The notes under the pieces are model-generated. The model was given only the letters and a program-made list of their open reading frames with translations. It made no database searches and was not told the DNA's origin. From positions 40,022 through 104,021 of IMG/VR virus record IMGVR_UViG_3300037628_000643: 64,000 bases of DNA; one strand, 5' to 3'. Both the position numbers and the translations under genes were made by a program. The stretch's first letter is position 1. Every line of letters begins with the position of its first letter. This DNA is from a virus. Below, piece after piece: positions 24,957-33,702 of the stretch.

Positions 24957-25151
24957 CTACTTTTCTCCTGTTAATTTATCGTACTCTTCTTTTGTGATCA
25001 TAATGAAACTTGTTCCACTAATTAACTCAAAAACTTCATCTGCATCATCGTCGTACTCTTCTAAAAAATCATCCATCTCACTCCAATCCCATTCGAATTG
25101 TTGACTTTGATGATTACAGAAATCTTCAATGATTTCTTTTTTATCGATCAT
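24957..25151 (-). CDS. Small acidic protein (64 aa)
   Basis: Very acidic (WDWSEMDDFLEEYDDDADEVFEL) with Trp residues, no known motif. Overlaps the upstream gene by ATGA. Small acidic phage proteins may mimic DNA, but there is no direct support here. Confidence 0.6.
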   Translation of the reverse strand: MIDKKEIIEDFCNHQSQQFEWDWSEMDDFLEEYDDDADEVFELISGTSFIMITKEEYDKLTGEK

Positions 25152-25429
25152 TTAACTACTCCTAGATTATATTGTTTATTGTAAATATCTACAGGATTTT
25201 CACCTGAGATATTTATTCCTAGCAACTCACTAACCTTATCTATAAACTCTTGATCATCTGACTTAACCACAAAATCAGAAGAATCTATCTCAATCTCAAA
25301 CTGAGACTCCTCACCGATATAGATACTTTTTCCATAGAGTGCTTCTATGTCTTTTTCTTCAGCTATAAACATACCTTCAAAGTCTACGTAATCTCCTTCT
25401 TCATGGTAAAACTCATATAGCTTTTTCAT
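25148..25429 (-). CDS. Hypothetical acidic protein (93 aa)
   Basis: Acidic protein with YEFYHEEGDYVDFEGMFIAEEKD at the start and IDSSDFVVKSDDQEFIDKV later. No recognised family. It overlaps neighbours on both sides by ATGA, so it is cotranslated with the primase-polymerase and the small acidic protein. Confidence 0.6.
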   Translation of the reverse strand: MKKLYEFYHEEGDYVDFEGMFIAEEKDIEALYGKSIYIGEESQFEIEIDSSDFVVKSDDQEFIDKVSELLGINISGENPVDIYNKQYNLGVVK

Positions 25430-27750
25430 TCTTCATCCTCCACATATTTACTCGCAAAATACCTGTAAGCCTTTCTCCCTCTACCTTCTCCTTCTGGCTT
25501 CATTCTCACCTGACAACTTTCATTTATCAGATAATGAATCATTTCAGACCTGTCTTTACTGTTCACTGATTTGAATGGCGATCTCATCATCAAGTCTTTA
25601 TTTAGGACACCTTTTTCCTCATACCTCTCGATTGCCTCATAAGCTTCTTTGTATCTCTTGTCCGTACTGTTCTCTACCATTTCAAACTGAATGTACTCTA
25701 TTAATTGCTCAAAACAAAAATCTACCAACATCACTGCAAATCTAACACTATGCTCTGTTATTTCTGTCGCATAAGGATCTCTTGATAATTCCATAATCAA
25801 GGATATTCTCATTGCTTTTTCGCGGTTACGAACAATCATTAGCTCCAAGCCATCTTTTCTTAATTCTTTTTTACGCTTAAGAATATTATCCTCATACTGA
25901 TCGAGAAGTTCATACGATTCTTCGTTAAACGGAATTTCAATCGGATTCAATGGTCTAGAGTACACGTTCCTACCTTGGCCTCCTCCACTCTTGTTATGAT
26001 GTAAAACTCTTCTTTCAATAGTCTCTATCCACGATAAAACCTCTTGAGGCACTGGGCTTGACAGCCTGTTCTTGCTCATCTTTTGATCACCCTCTTGGGC
26101 AAACATGATAATGAATCGATTAAGGAATCCATCGCTAATCATCATCCTAGTCATTGCTTCAGAAAGTTTTTGTGGTGTTGTAGCTCCCTTTAATGTCACT
26201 GATGGTTTTAATATCGTTATTGAATTTTCACCAATATCTTCTGCCTTACCCTTAAGAATTTCACTTAGATTTGTAAATGAGTCAGAAGAATACGTAGAAT
26301 CCTGCTTGCTAAATAACTCCATCCAAGACTTTACTTCTGACAGCTTATTTTCACTGGCATTCTTTGATCCAACAATTTGCATCCAGTGTGCCATTTCATC
26401 CTTATAGAACAATGCTCTTGGGTTGCTATAGAGCTCAGTAACAATCGCACTCTTGCCTGTAACCTCGCCTTTAATTAGCTGTGCTTGATTGGCAGAATAC
26501 ATAATTTTCGAGATCACCTTAAATGGGTGTTCTTTTCCTGTCCCTGTCTCGGCTACAGACATCACATATAGTGATGTGTAATTGTCAAAATCACTCACAA
26601 AATCACGACCAAGTATTGTAGAACATAGCGCAAGAGCTCCATTAATTGATGGCATATACAGTGGATATTTCGCTGTATTTAGAGTATATTTCACAATTTG
26701 ACCCATAACTCCAGAGATGTTTTGCAGGTCAATAGGAGTGTCATTTAATTCTAATGTAGAATCATCTTCTTTCTTTATAACAAACTTATCATGTTTACTT
26801 TCCTCAAATCTTCTTACAAATTCTGACAAATCAATATCTGCACCATAATCTTGTTCCCAACCATTGTCAAACGCAAATTTGAAAATAGTTCCTGCAGTGA
26901 ATGGTTTCGGAATATTTGATGTGCTTGAGAATGAATCCCATTTCATTGACATTTGTGCATAATCATGTTTTGAAGATTTTCCACTCCACTCATCCCATAG
27001 GGCAAATCCATTATCTGACGAGCCAGTTTCAAATGATAATGCCATACCGATACTTAGCCAAAAATCATAATCAACTGTTTCGTCATTTGGAATTGACATT
27101 AAAGCGCTCTTGAGTTCGTCTATATCGGATGATCCTGCTTCATACGATGACTCCTGTACCACTTCGGTTTTTTCAACATAAGCTATAAGTCGCTCTGGAG
27201 CTTCGCCTATTCTATCTATTGAAGATTTTTTAGCAGCAGTTATCTCATATTCAAATCCACTTTTATGCATTGATCCGCATCCGACAACAAAACTTCCTTT
27301 TGACAGAAAATCAATGCCTTTTAGCTCTCTTATGTTCTTTGAGATTTTTACGTCAGATGGCTTCTTGAAATAGAAATGCTTTCCACCACTACCTGTAGTC
27401 ACAATGAATTCACACTCACTCTCAATGTCAAAACCAACGGCTGCGTTTAAATCTTCTATTGCATTCTCATTATTTCTTGGGTCAAAATCAACAACAAAAT
27501 CTGTATCAGATAGCACAATACCATATGACTGAGCAAAGACTTTATTGTCTATCAGTGCTTGTATTTCATTTGCTGGCTGAACTGGTTTTTTTGTCCAACC
27601 TGATATTTTAGGATGCTTATATTGATTTTGACATTCTGGATGTCCACAAGAACATTCGCCATCACTCACAGATCGGATAGGCATAATGTTAAAGTTTTCT
27701 TCTGCAAAATCTAATATCCATTCGTACATTGTATCTGGATTAAATAACAC
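25426..27750 (-). CDS. Primase-polymerase / DUF3987-type helicase fusion (774 aa)
   Basis: Residues ~1-190 have the prim-pol pattern: Cys cluster CSCGHPEC (33-40), GWTKKP, acidic pair FVVDFDPRN (Asp88, Asp90), and SGGKHFYFKKP with the His of the active site. A PriCT-2-like region follows (WLSIGMALSFETG). The C-terminal ~400 residues look like DUF3987, with a P-loop AETGTGKEHP near 400. The enzyme would prime and unwind DNA at the phage fork. It sits just after the control region on the leftward strand. Confidence 0.85.
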   Translation of the reverse strand: MLFNPDTMYEWILDFAEENFNIMPIRSVSDGECSCGHPECQNQYKHPKISGWTKKPVQPANEIQALIDNKVFAQSYGIVLSDTDFVVDFDPRNNENAIEDLNAAVGFDIESECEFIVTTGSGGKHFYFKKPSDVKISKNIRELKGIDFLSKGSFVVGCGSMHKSGFEYEITAAKKSSIDRIGEAPERLIAYVEKTEVVQESSYEAGSSDIDELKSALMSIPNDETVDYDFWLSIGMALSFETGSSDNGFALWDEWSGKSSKHDYAQMSMKWDSFSSTSNIPKPFTAGTIFKFAFDNGWEQDYGADIDLSEFVRRFEESKHDKFVIKKEDDSTLELNDTPIDLQNISGVMGQIVKYTLNTAKYPLYMPSINGALALCSTILGRDFVSDFDNYTSLYVMSVAETGTGKEHPFKVISKIMYSANQAQLIKGEVTGKSAIVTELYSNPRALFYKDEMAHWMQIVGSKNASENKLSEVKSWMELFSKQDSTYSSDSFTNLSEILKGKAEDIGENSITILKPSVTLKGATTPQKLSEAMTRMMISDGFLNRFIIMFAQEGDQKMSKNRLSSPVPQEVLSWIETIERRVLHHNKSGGGQGRNVYSRPLNPIEIPFNEESYELLDQYEDNILKRKKELRKDGLELMIVRNREKAMRISLIMELSRDPYATEITEHSVRFAVMLVDFCFEQLIEYIQFEMVENSTDKRYKEAYEAIERYEEKGVLNKDLMMRSPFKSVNSKDRSEMIHYLINESCQVRMKPEGEGRGRKAYRYFASKYVEDEE

Positions 27751-28289
27751 TAAATTACCTCTATAATTTCATTGAGTTTCAATCGATCTTCATTAAGATA
27801 AAGATTGAATACTGGAATATCGCTACGCTCAGCTATTGCAATCGCAGTCGATGTTCCTCCTCTTGAATACGGATTATCATTAACCTCTGACCAGCAAATA
27901 ACGCACATTGACGGACTACATAAATCTTTCCCTAACACCTGAAATACATTTCTTGTATGCAATATTTTTGCAGGAGTGTCGATGACATCCCAAAACGGAT
28001 GCACACTTTTAGTTATAGCAATTGCCTTTCTGATATCCAATCCGTCATTAGGAATAATATTATGCAGGCTTCTTTCGTACCCGTTATATGTATTCCATGG
28101 GATAAATATCTCTCTAAAATCATTTTCTGAATCCATGCATCCAGCTTCAAATGCTGAATCTGATCCTACCGCTCCACCTGATCGAAGAATGAAATTTTTG
28201 TCAGCCATTATTTTTCCAATGACTTGCATTTCTTCTAGGATGTTATTTGGAGCTGCTCTTGAGCCTACTCCTGTGTAGTAGTTAGTCAT
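27750..28289 (-). CDS. DprA/SLOG-like nucleotide-binding protein (179 aa)
   Basis: Starts with YYTGVGSRAAPNNILEEM, followed by RSGGAVGSDSAFEAGC near residue 37; both match the phosphate-binding loops of the SLOG/DprA-like Rossmann group found in phages. The end (RGGTSTAIAIAERSDIPVFNL) holds the second conserved Gly-Gly-Thr loop. It could bind nucleotides or DNA-related ligands; real DprA function (loading RecA on ssDNA) is not established for this group. ATG 28289 is used; TTG three bases earlier is less likely. Confidence 0.75.
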   Translation of the reverse strand: MTNYYTGVGSRAAPNNILEEMQVIGKIMADKNFILRSGGAVGSDSAFEAGCMDSENDFREIFIPWNTYNGYERSLHNIIPNDGLDIRKAIAITKSVHPFWDVIDTPAKILHTRNVFQVLGKDLCSPSMCVICWSEVNDNPYSRGGTSTAIAIAERSDIPVFNLYLNEDRLKLNEIIEVI

Positions 28290-28525
28290 CAAGATATCTC
28301 AATAAGTTTGGTTCCATGTTTTTTGTATTCAGACGAATCTTCGTCGTCCAAATCTTCCAGTGTATGTACTTCAATCATACGTTCATCCGGTTCTAAAGTA
28401 TACACAACAGTTGCATGGTCAGCATACATTGATTCCTGACCATGATCCGCCCAAACTAAAATATCAGAGTCACCTTCTTTGTTCACGATGTTTTGTAGCC
28501 TCTCAATCAATTCGCTTGCTTTCAT
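28289..28525 (-). CDS. Small acidic hypothetical protein (78 aa)
   Basis: Begins MKASELIERLQNIVNKEGDSDILVWADHG, a pattern seen in small phage proteins of unknown role (helix, then a beta strand with Asp-His). No catalytic motif is evident. A good ribosome site (GGAG) precedes the ATG. The stop overlaps the next start by one base (TGATG). Confidence 0.6.
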   Translation of the reverse strand: MKASELIERLQNIVNKEGDSDILVWADHGQESMYADHATVVYTLEPDERMIEVHTLEDLDDEDSSEYKKHGTKLIEIS

Positions 28526-28552
28526 TTTTTTCTCCTTTAAGTTCTTTTATAA

Positions 28553-29038
28553 TTAATTGGCAGCTATTGTTTCCAAAAAATACATCCTATCTTCTATGAA
28601 TTCACCAGAGCTAAGTATGCATTTAGCATTAACATTTAGATTTAGATCTAAATAAGTCCAGTTATCCCAATTGTTTATCATCGCCCTAATAAAGCTTTCT
28701 GTATTCCCGCGAACATAGCATCGACCAATCCACTCATCTCTCAGTGATCTATCAGGAATAACTATTGACCAACATAAACCAGACTCACTAAGAGCATTTT
28801 GTACATCAAAATGACTGCTAACAAAAATAATATCTACAGCTCCGATTAAGCTTTTAATATGCTCAATATAGTTAGCGGGAAATCTTGGGTTTCTTACACT
28901 TGTTTGTTGCCCATTACTGTCATATAGCCAACTAAAGCTACTCGAATCGCTATCGCTAATAACCAGACCTTCATATCCTTTGCCTGATAGATATGTTTTG
29001 CCTGTTGCTGGGAATGCGCTAACTATTCTGGTTTTCAT
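28553..29038 (-). CDS. P-loop nucleotide kinase-like protein (161 aa)
   Basis: Walker A AFPATGKT (8-15) followed by VISDSDSSSFSW near residue 27, an arrangement typical for a phage family of kinase-like P-loop proteins. Further on, PDRSLRDEWIGRCYVRGN could be the lid with arginines. It may phosphorylate a nucleotide or act on RNA/DNA ends; substrate unknown. Preceded by AGGAG, downstream of a strong leftward promoter at 29068-29095. Confidence 0.65.
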   Translation of the reverse strand: MKTRIVSAFPATGKTYLSGKGYEGLVISDSDSSSFSWLYDSNGQQTSVRNPRFPANYIEHIKSLIGAVDIIFVSSHFDVQNALSESGLCWSIVIPDRSLRDEWIGRCYVRGNTESFIRAMINNWDNWTYLDLNLNVNAKCILSSGEFIEDRMYFLETIAAN

Positions 29039-29067
29039 TTCCTTCTCCTAATCTTTCATTGGTTGCC

Positions 29068-29095
29068 ATAATACACACTTGTTTTCATGTGTCAA
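29068..29095 (-). promoter_or_regulatory. Strong leftward promoter
   Basis: Minus strand TTGACA (29095-29090), 16-bp spacer, TATTAT (29073-29068). Would transcribe the kinase-like gene and the rest of the leftward operon. Confidence 0.75.
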
Positions 29096-29104
29096 ACGCA
29101 AATG

Positions 29105-29287
29105 CTAATTAATTTTAGTTTTTTCCAGCGACCCACAAAAAAGGCACTCACCTTCGGAATCATCATATGTCTGACACTCATCGCATACATATAACTCTTC
29201 TTCATAAGAATCATCTGGCTTATTCTTTTTTGTGTGAAACCCGCCTTGGTTTATCCCTGCGAATTTTGCAACTGGATTATTCTTCAT
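29105..29287 (-). CDS. Small zinc-ribbon protein (60 aa)
   Basis: Cys-x-x-Cys twice (YVCDECQTYDD and CLFCGS) makes a rubredoxin-like zinc ribbon at residues ~34-52. First gene of the leftward operon, right behind its promoter, so it may be a very early protein or regulator. No closer family. Confidence 0.7.
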   Translation of the reverse strand: MKNNPVAKFAGINQGGFHTKKNKPDDSYEEELYVCDECQTYDDSEGECLFCGSLEKTKIN

Positions 29288-29323
29288 TTAAATTTTCCTC
29301 AATTAATCTCTTGTAGGCCACGT

Positions 29324-29351
29324 ATTATATACCCTTAATCAGAAAAGTCAA
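29324..29351 (-). promoter_or_regulatory. Leftward early promoter (PL)
   Basis: Minus strand TTGACT (29351-29346), 16-bp spacer, TATAAT (29329-29324). Near-consensus sigma70 promoter firing into the leftward replication operon. Confidence 0.85.
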
Positions 29352-29553
29352 TAAAAAGAATAAAAAGGAGGAAGTAGGGAGATATAGGGAAAGTATAAGT
29401 ATATCCTCTAACTGACAGAGAAGAGACTATAGAACTATACTATTTAATCATTTATTACTATTAAATTACTACTATTACTACTACCACTGGGTTCGAACAG
29501 TGTTCGATAAAAAGAATTTTTTATACTTTTAATTCATTTTTATTCTTTTTATT
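29350..29553. other. Divergent control region, possible origin
   Basis: No gene. A 17-bp perfect inverted repeat, AATAAAAAGAATAAAAA (29350-29366) and its complement (29537-29553), frames the region. A third copy of its core ATAAAAAGAA is at 29507-29516. Between them lie CGAACAGTGTTCG, a perfect 13-bp palindrome (29494-29506), the 8-bp palindrome GTTCGAAC (29491-29498), and tandem ATTACTACT units (29465-29482) with a related ATTACTA at 29454. AT-rich DNA, iterons and palindromes between divergent promoters suggest operators or a replication origin. Confidence 0.55.
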
Positions 29554-29560
29554 AAACCGC

Positions 29561-29588
29561 TTGACTAACATTATTTCTTGTGTATTAT
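29561..29588 (+). promoter_or_regulatory. Rightward early promoter (PR)
   Basis: TTGACT (29561-29566), 16-bp spacer, TATTAT (29583-29588). Starts the long rightward set of early genes. Confidence 0.8.
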
Positions 29589-29613
29589 CCTGAGCACACA
29601 TGAGGAAAGAGTT

Positions 29614-29775
29614 ATGGATAGATCAAAAGAAATGGCAGAATCATATTTCTGCACAGGAAGAAAGGTTCGTATTGGAAAGTCTGATGTTATGCAAACAGTT
29701 TCAGGAATCAAAAAACTTGAGATAGCTATAAGCGACAAAAGAAATCTTTTGAAGGAGTTAAGATTATCAAGTTAA
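29614..29775 (+). CDS. Small basic protein, first rightward gene (53 aa)
   Basis: Start ATG 29614 after GAGGAAAG; upstream in-frame codons overlap the promoter. It encodes MDRSKEMAESYFCTGRK and ends KRNLLKELRLSS, a basic, helical protein. It is the first product from PR, so a regulatory role is possible; no motif supports it. Confidence 0.55.
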   Translation: MDRSKEMAESYFCTGRKVRIGKSDVMQTVSGIKKLEIAISDKRNLLKELRLSS

Positions 29776-29831
29776 TAACAGTAGACCAGAAATTTTTACT
29801 CGATGCGTTTATTTTCGATTATGAAACAGGA

Positions 29832-30326
29832 ATGATATATCATAATAAAAACAGACCTAGGAGTCACTTTAAGACCCAAGGAAGTTATGGGTCATGGCTA
29901 GTAAGACACGCTGGTGAGTTTGCAGGGTCTGTGCATAATGAGAATACAATAGGAGGTCTATGCTATTGCAGAATAAGAATTTACGGTAAAAACTATTTTG
30001 CACATAGACTAATATGGCTTTCTAAGTACGGTGTCAACCCTAAAATAATTGACCATATTGATGGTAACGGTTTGAATAACAAGCTTTCTAATTTAAGAGA
30101 AGTTTCTGCAAAACAGAATTCATTAAACCGCTCAGCGCCAGTTAATGGTGTGAAGATAAATGGAGTTTACCATAGAAAAAAGTGTAATAGCTGGGAGGCA
30201 TCAATAAAGGTTGATGGAACATATAAATATCTTGGAAGACACAAGACACTCCTCGATGCAGCCTGCGCAAGAATCTCATATGAAAACTTAGTTGGAGGAT
30301 ATAGAAGAGGTTTGAATAATGAGTAA
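29832..30326 (+). CDS. HNH homing endonuclease with AP2-like domain
   Basis: HNH_3 core: HRLIWLSKYG, DHIDGNGLNNKLSNLREVS (Asp-His and Asn-Asn pair), then an AP2-like DNA-binding end NGVYHRKKCNSWEASIKVDG. ATG 29832 is the first ATG, but the same frame is open upstream and encodes VDQKFLLDAFIFDYETG, the N-terminus normal for this family. The real start is probably the ATT at 29763, five bases after GAAGGAG, or another non-ATG codon. Overlaps the next gene by 8 bases. Likely selfish insertion. Confidence 0.8.
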   Translation: MIYHNKNRPRSHFKTQGSYGSWLVRHAGEFAGSVHNENTIGGLCYCRIRIYGKNYFAHRLIWLSKYGVNPKIIDHIDGNGLNNKLSNLREVSAKQNSLNRSAPVNGVKINGVYHRKKCNSWEASIKVDGTYKYLGRHKTLLDAACARISYENLVGGYRRGLNNE

Positions 30327-30816
30327 ATTCATATCGATAGACGCTGGGATTATCGGTGCCATAGCGTTCTTTGACGGAAAGAAACTAATCGGTGTCGAAG
30401 ACTTCATTTATGAAAAACATGGAAAAAATAATGTTATCGATGCTTTTGACTTGATTTCGAAAATAATTGATTTCAAACCAGAAGCAGCAATTATTGAGCA
30501 GGTTGGATTTATCCGTGGTCAAGGTGGAGTGAGTTCGTTTTCTTTCGGAGGGCGGTTCGCTGAGGTGTGTATGATCTCACGATTAGCAACCAAGAACCTG
30601 ATTTTTCTAACACCAATGAAGTGGAAAAAGTCAGTTGGCCTAATAGGGTCTGACAAAAAACAAAGTGCTATAGTGGCTGCAAAAGTGTATCCTGCGCTAT
30701 ATGATTCTTTTGTTCAAAAAAATAATAGATGCAAAGGCGGCATTAAATATTTCGATGGCAGAGGTGACGCAGTTATGATAGGATTGTCTGCAATTAAATT
30801 GGGAGAGGTTGGATGA
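30319..30816 (+). CDS. RuvC-like Holliday junction resolvase (165 aa)
   Basis: RNase H-fold with acidic residues at the expected points: Asp8 in SIDAGIIGAIAF, Glu60 in AAIIEQVGF, and Asp146/Asp150 near FDGRGDAVMIG. Matches phage RuvC-like resolvases that cut four-way junctions before packaging. It is cotranslated with neighbours (ATGA overlap at 30813). Confidence 0.8.
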   Translation: MSKFISIDAGIIGAIAFFDGKKLIGVEDFIYEKHGKNNVIDAFDLISKIIDFKPEAAIIEQVGFIRGQGGVSSFSFGGRFAEVCMISRLATKNLIFLTPMKWKKSVGLIGSDKKQSAIVAAKVYPALYDSFVQKNNRCKGGIKYFDGRGDAVMIGLSAIKLGEVG

Positions 30817-30998
30817 CCAATATAGAAAAAATGGCTATAGGTAGAATTGAGGCAATAGCCGATGATCTAGTAAGCTTAACGTATACAAGACCAGAAGATA
30901 TGGGGTTGGTATCTGAAAGTGGCACGGTTGCTAACAAAATATCAAGCGGACTAAGAGAGATTTCTAGCTGGGCAGAAGCTTTAAGGAAAAACCAATGA
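30813..30998 (+). CDS. Small helical protein (61 aa)
   Basis: Starts MTNIEKMAIGRIEAIADDLVSLTYTRPEDMG; mostly helical, no motif. ATGA overlap before and after, so the three genes are read as one coupled block. Confidence 0.55.
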   Translation: MTNIEKMAIGRIEAIADDLVSLTYTRPEDMGLVSESGTVANKISSGLREISSWAEALRKNQ

Positions 30999-31162
30999 AA
31001 ATAGTAGCTGGAGATTTAATTACGTATCTAGACTTAAAATCACAAGAAATTAGTGTGGATGCTCCATATTTTGATGGCGATGATTCGTCGCGTGCTGTAA
31101 TTGACGGAGTAGTAGATCTTGATGATTTGGCAGAATATTTAAATTATATAGCGGAGGAATAA
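30995..31162 (+). CDS. Small acidic protein (55 aa)
   Basis: Short coding frame from ATG 30995 (overlapping the previous stop, ATGA) to TAA 31160-31162. It begins MKIVAGDLITYLDLK and is acidic (DGDDSSRAVIDGVVDLDD). Coding is supported by coupling with both neighbours and by a GCGGAGG ribosome site near its end for the next gene. Function unknown. Confidence 0.55.
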   Translation: MKIVAGDLITYLDLKSQEISVDAPYFDGDDSSRAVIDGVVDLDDLAEYLNYIAEE

Positions 31163-31163
31163 A

Positions 31164-32477
31164 ATGATCGAAAGCTACATAGCATTTCTAAATGCCTTAA
31201 GCCAAGGTAACGATATGGTAGCCGGAGCTCTTGTTATGGCAAGTACTGGAGTCGGTTTGTATGTCGCAAGAGCGTTACCAAGCAAAATATTTAATTTTGT
31301 AAAAAGATTCTCTACGATAAGTTTGGTTTATGATAATACTACGCATGCATCTCGTGAACAATACATAGAGTTAGAACAATTTCTTTTGAACAATAAAGCT
31401 TTAGGAAATATAAGAACCTACTCGTTAAATACTATCTGGGATTCAGATAAGCAGGCAAATTCAACAAAATTGGGAATAGGATATGGCGCACACTTAATTC
31501 GACATAATCTCAGCCTAATACTTGCCGTAAAAGAACAATTAGATAGTAGTGGATCAGAACTTCAAAAAGAAAGAGTAACCCTGTATTGTGTTGGGAAGAA
31601 ACCGGTTTTCTTTAATGCGATAGTGGATCACCTTGAAAAGATGAGCTCAGGTTACGGAGCCGATGGGACGATACCAATATTGGATTGGGATAATCATAGT
31701 TGGAGAAAGACAACATCACAGCGTCCTGCGGGATTAGATTCTTTGGCTATAAACAATGACATAAAAGATAAATTTAAGAATGAATTTAAATTCTTCATGG
31801 AAAGCAAAGAAGAGTTTCATCGATTAAATCTACCCTATAAGATGACTTATCTTCTGCATGGAGTACCTGGATCTGGAAAAACATCGCTTATTCGAGCGCT
31901 CGCTAGTGATTATAGTTTATCTATAGCAAGGATAAATCTGAATGACTTTTCCGATGATGGTTTTTACAAGGCCATAACTAAAGTTCCAAAAAAGTCAATT
32001 GTTCTCATAGAGGATTTTGATAGTACCAGCTCAACAAAGAAACGAAAAATAAATAGAGATCTAATTGATTCTGACTCGGACACTAAAGATGACTTTGAAA
32101 CATTTAGTTTCTTAACATTATCTGGGATACTAAACACTTTAGATGGAATAGTTAGCCTGAATGAATGCATAATATTTTTAACAACCAACAATATAGGTGC
32201 CATTGATGAGGCTCTTTATAGAACGGGAAGAGTTGACGTTATACGAGAGCTTCCAAAAATTAATGAAGATGTTGTTAGTGAATATTTTGAAAAACTTTAT
32301 CCAAACATTAAAGATAAGGTCAAATTCAACAGTATGTCAGCCAAGGATATTAACGGAATTGTGTCCTCTGCTAAATCTGATAAAAATAAAGCAATAGAAT
32401 TGTTAAATGAAACGGGAGAAGAAAATGAACAGAGAAGAAATGTTTGCAAATTACCATTACAGAAGAGGCTACCTTGA
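31164..32477 (+). CDS. BCS1-like AAA ATPase with N-terminal anchor (437 aa)
   Basis: An N-terminal hydrophobic helix (MVAGALVMASTGVGLYVA, ~18-35) and a beta-rich domain are followed by an AAA core: Walker A GVPGSGKT (233-240), Walker B IVLIEDFD with Glu283-Asp284, sensor TTNN near 340 and arginine fingers in YRTGR (353-357). This order is that of Bcs1-type ATPases, known from mitochondria as translocators of folded proteins and from some phages and bacteria with unknown roles. It could move or unfold a membrane or DNA-linked substrate. The last 53 bases overlap the next gene. Confidence 0.8.
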   Translation: MIESYIAFLNALSQGNDMVAGALVMASTGVGLYVARALPSKIFNFVKRFSTISLVYDNTTHASREQYIELEQFLLNNKALGNIRTYSLNTIWDSDKQANSTKLGIGYGAHLIRHNLSLILAVKEQLDSSGSELQKERVTLYCVGKKPVFFNAIVDHLEKMSSGYGADGTIPILDWDNHSWRKTTSQRPAGLDSLAINNDIKDKFKNEFKFFMESKEEFHRLNLPYKMTYLLHGVPGSGKTSLIRALASDYSLSIARINLNDFSDDGFYKAITKVPKKSIVLIEDFDSTSSTKKRKINRDLIDSDSDTKDDFETFSFLTLSGILNTLDGIVSLNECIIFLTTNNIGAIDEALYRTGRVDVIRELPKINEDVVSEYFEKLYPNIKDKVKFNSMSAKDINGIVSSAKSDKNKAIELLNETGEENEQRRNVCKLPLQKRLP

Positions 32478-32865
32478 TGGTAGCGGAAATGGAGATAGGG
32501 CGCATGGTAAGACAGGTAGAAATATTTTAGATGCAGTAATGACGGCTTCTGAAACGAAAAGCGATGTGTTTTTTGTTTGCGATAATGATCGAACAATATC
32601 AGTTGAAAAAAGAAAAGTTATGGATATATCTCAAATCATTGGGTTTGATTTTTGTAATAGAATGAACATGTTCGAATTTGAGAACGGATCTACCATTTGG
32701 TTTGTATCTAAGCAAAACATTAGGGGTGCAGCAGAAAGCATGCTCGGATGCCATTATTTGAGCAATCCAGTGGTAATACTTGATATTGACATGACTCAGA
32801 TATGCTGTAGGACTTATGATGATATAGGTGAATTTAAATATATGATACAAGCGAGAACGCGATGA
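32425..32865 (+). CDS. Hypothetical protein (146 aa)
   Basis: Begins [33 protein letters not shown], with Gly-rich basic loop, then [14 protein letters not shown] and [15 protein letters not shown]. Start ATG 32425 after GGGAGAAG is preferred to ATG 32407. It overlaps the BCS1-like gene by 53 bases and thymidylate synthase by ATGA. The loop and following beta strand could be part of a nucleotide-binding fold, but no family is clear. Confidence 0.6.
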   Translation: MNREEMFANYHYRRGYLDGSGNGDRAHGKTGRNILDAVMTASETKSDVFFVCDNDRTISVEKRKVMDISQIIGFDFCNRMNMFEFENGSTIWFVSKQNIRGAAESMLGCHYLSNPVVILDIDMTQICCRTYDDIGEFKYMIQARTR

Positions 32866-33698
32866 GTAAACAATATCTAGATCTAATCCAAAGAACAATC
32901 GACACTGGCGAATGGATTGAAAACAAACGAACAGGAAAGAAATGTTTAACTGTTATTAATGCTAGCTTCGAGTATGATTTGTCCGAAAACAAGTTGCCCG
33001 TACTCACGACAAAGAAATCCTATTGGAAACCCGCTATTGCAGAGATGCTTGGTTATCTTCGAGGTTATACCAGTGCAGCTGATTTCAGGGGAATAGGTTG
33101 TAATACATGGGGGTCTAATGCTAATGAAAACGAAGCGTGGCTTAACAACCCTCATAGAAAAGGAAAAGATGATCTCGGCAAAATCTATGGCGCTATAGCT
33201 CGTGATTTTGGGGGGAAAAATCTAATAAGAGAAGTCTATGATGATTTACGCAATGGAATTGATTCACGAGGAGAAATAATTACATTCTATAAGCCGGATG
33301 ATTTCGACAAAGGATGCTTGAGGCCATGCATGCATACTCATACTTTCAGCATCATTGGCGATAAATTGTATCTTACATCTTATCAGAGATCTGATGACTT
33401 ACCTCTAGGTCATGGTTTCAATCAGATTCAAGTGGGGTGGCTACTAATGATTATGGCACAAATAACGGGATTAAAACCAGCTAAAGCATTTCATCATATA
33501 GTGAATGCTCATATATATGAAGATCAGCTGCCGTTCATTTATGAGCAACTTGAGAGAGAGCCATACGATCTTCCGACACTAAAGATTAATCAAAAAATAA
33601 AAACATTAGAAGACTTGGAAACATGGGTAACGCTTGATGACTTCGAATTAATTGATTATAACCATCATGAAGCAATCAAATTTCCGTTTTCAGTGTAA
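32862..33698 (+). CDS. thyA: Thymidylate synthase family enzyme (278 aa)
   Basis: Active-site residues of the ThyA family are in place: Glu61, Trp83, Tyr109, Cys156 in LRPCMH, Arg176-Ser-Asp-Asp, Asn187 in GHGFNQ, and His217-Ile-Tyr219. Asn187 favours dUMP over dCMP as substrate. The enzyme would methylate dUMP to dTMP; a dUMP hydroxymethylase is the alternative, because LGHGFN differs from the usual LGLPFN. It works in dNTP supply with NrdJ at 46238. Confidence 0.85.
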   Translation: MSKQYLDLIQRTIDTGEWIENKRTGKKCLTVINASFEYDLSENKLPVLTTKKSYWKPAIAEMLGYLRGYTSAADFRGIGCNTWGSNANENEAWLNNPHRKGKDDLGKIYGAIARDFGGKNLIREVYDDLRNGIDSRGEIITFYKPDDFDKGCLRPCMHTHTFSIIGDKLYLTSYQRSDDLPLGHGFNQIQVGWLLMIMAQITGLKPAKAFHHIVNAHIYEDQLPFIYEQLEREPYDLPTLKINQKIKTLEDLETWVTLDDFELIDYNHHEAIKFPFSV

Positions 33699-33702
33699 AC
33701 GA

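Noticed and set aside
29494-29506. LexA box
   Set aside because: The palindrome has a 3-base centre instead of the 4-base centre of Gram-positive boxes and does not match CTGT-N8-ACAG; kept only as an unknown operator candidate.
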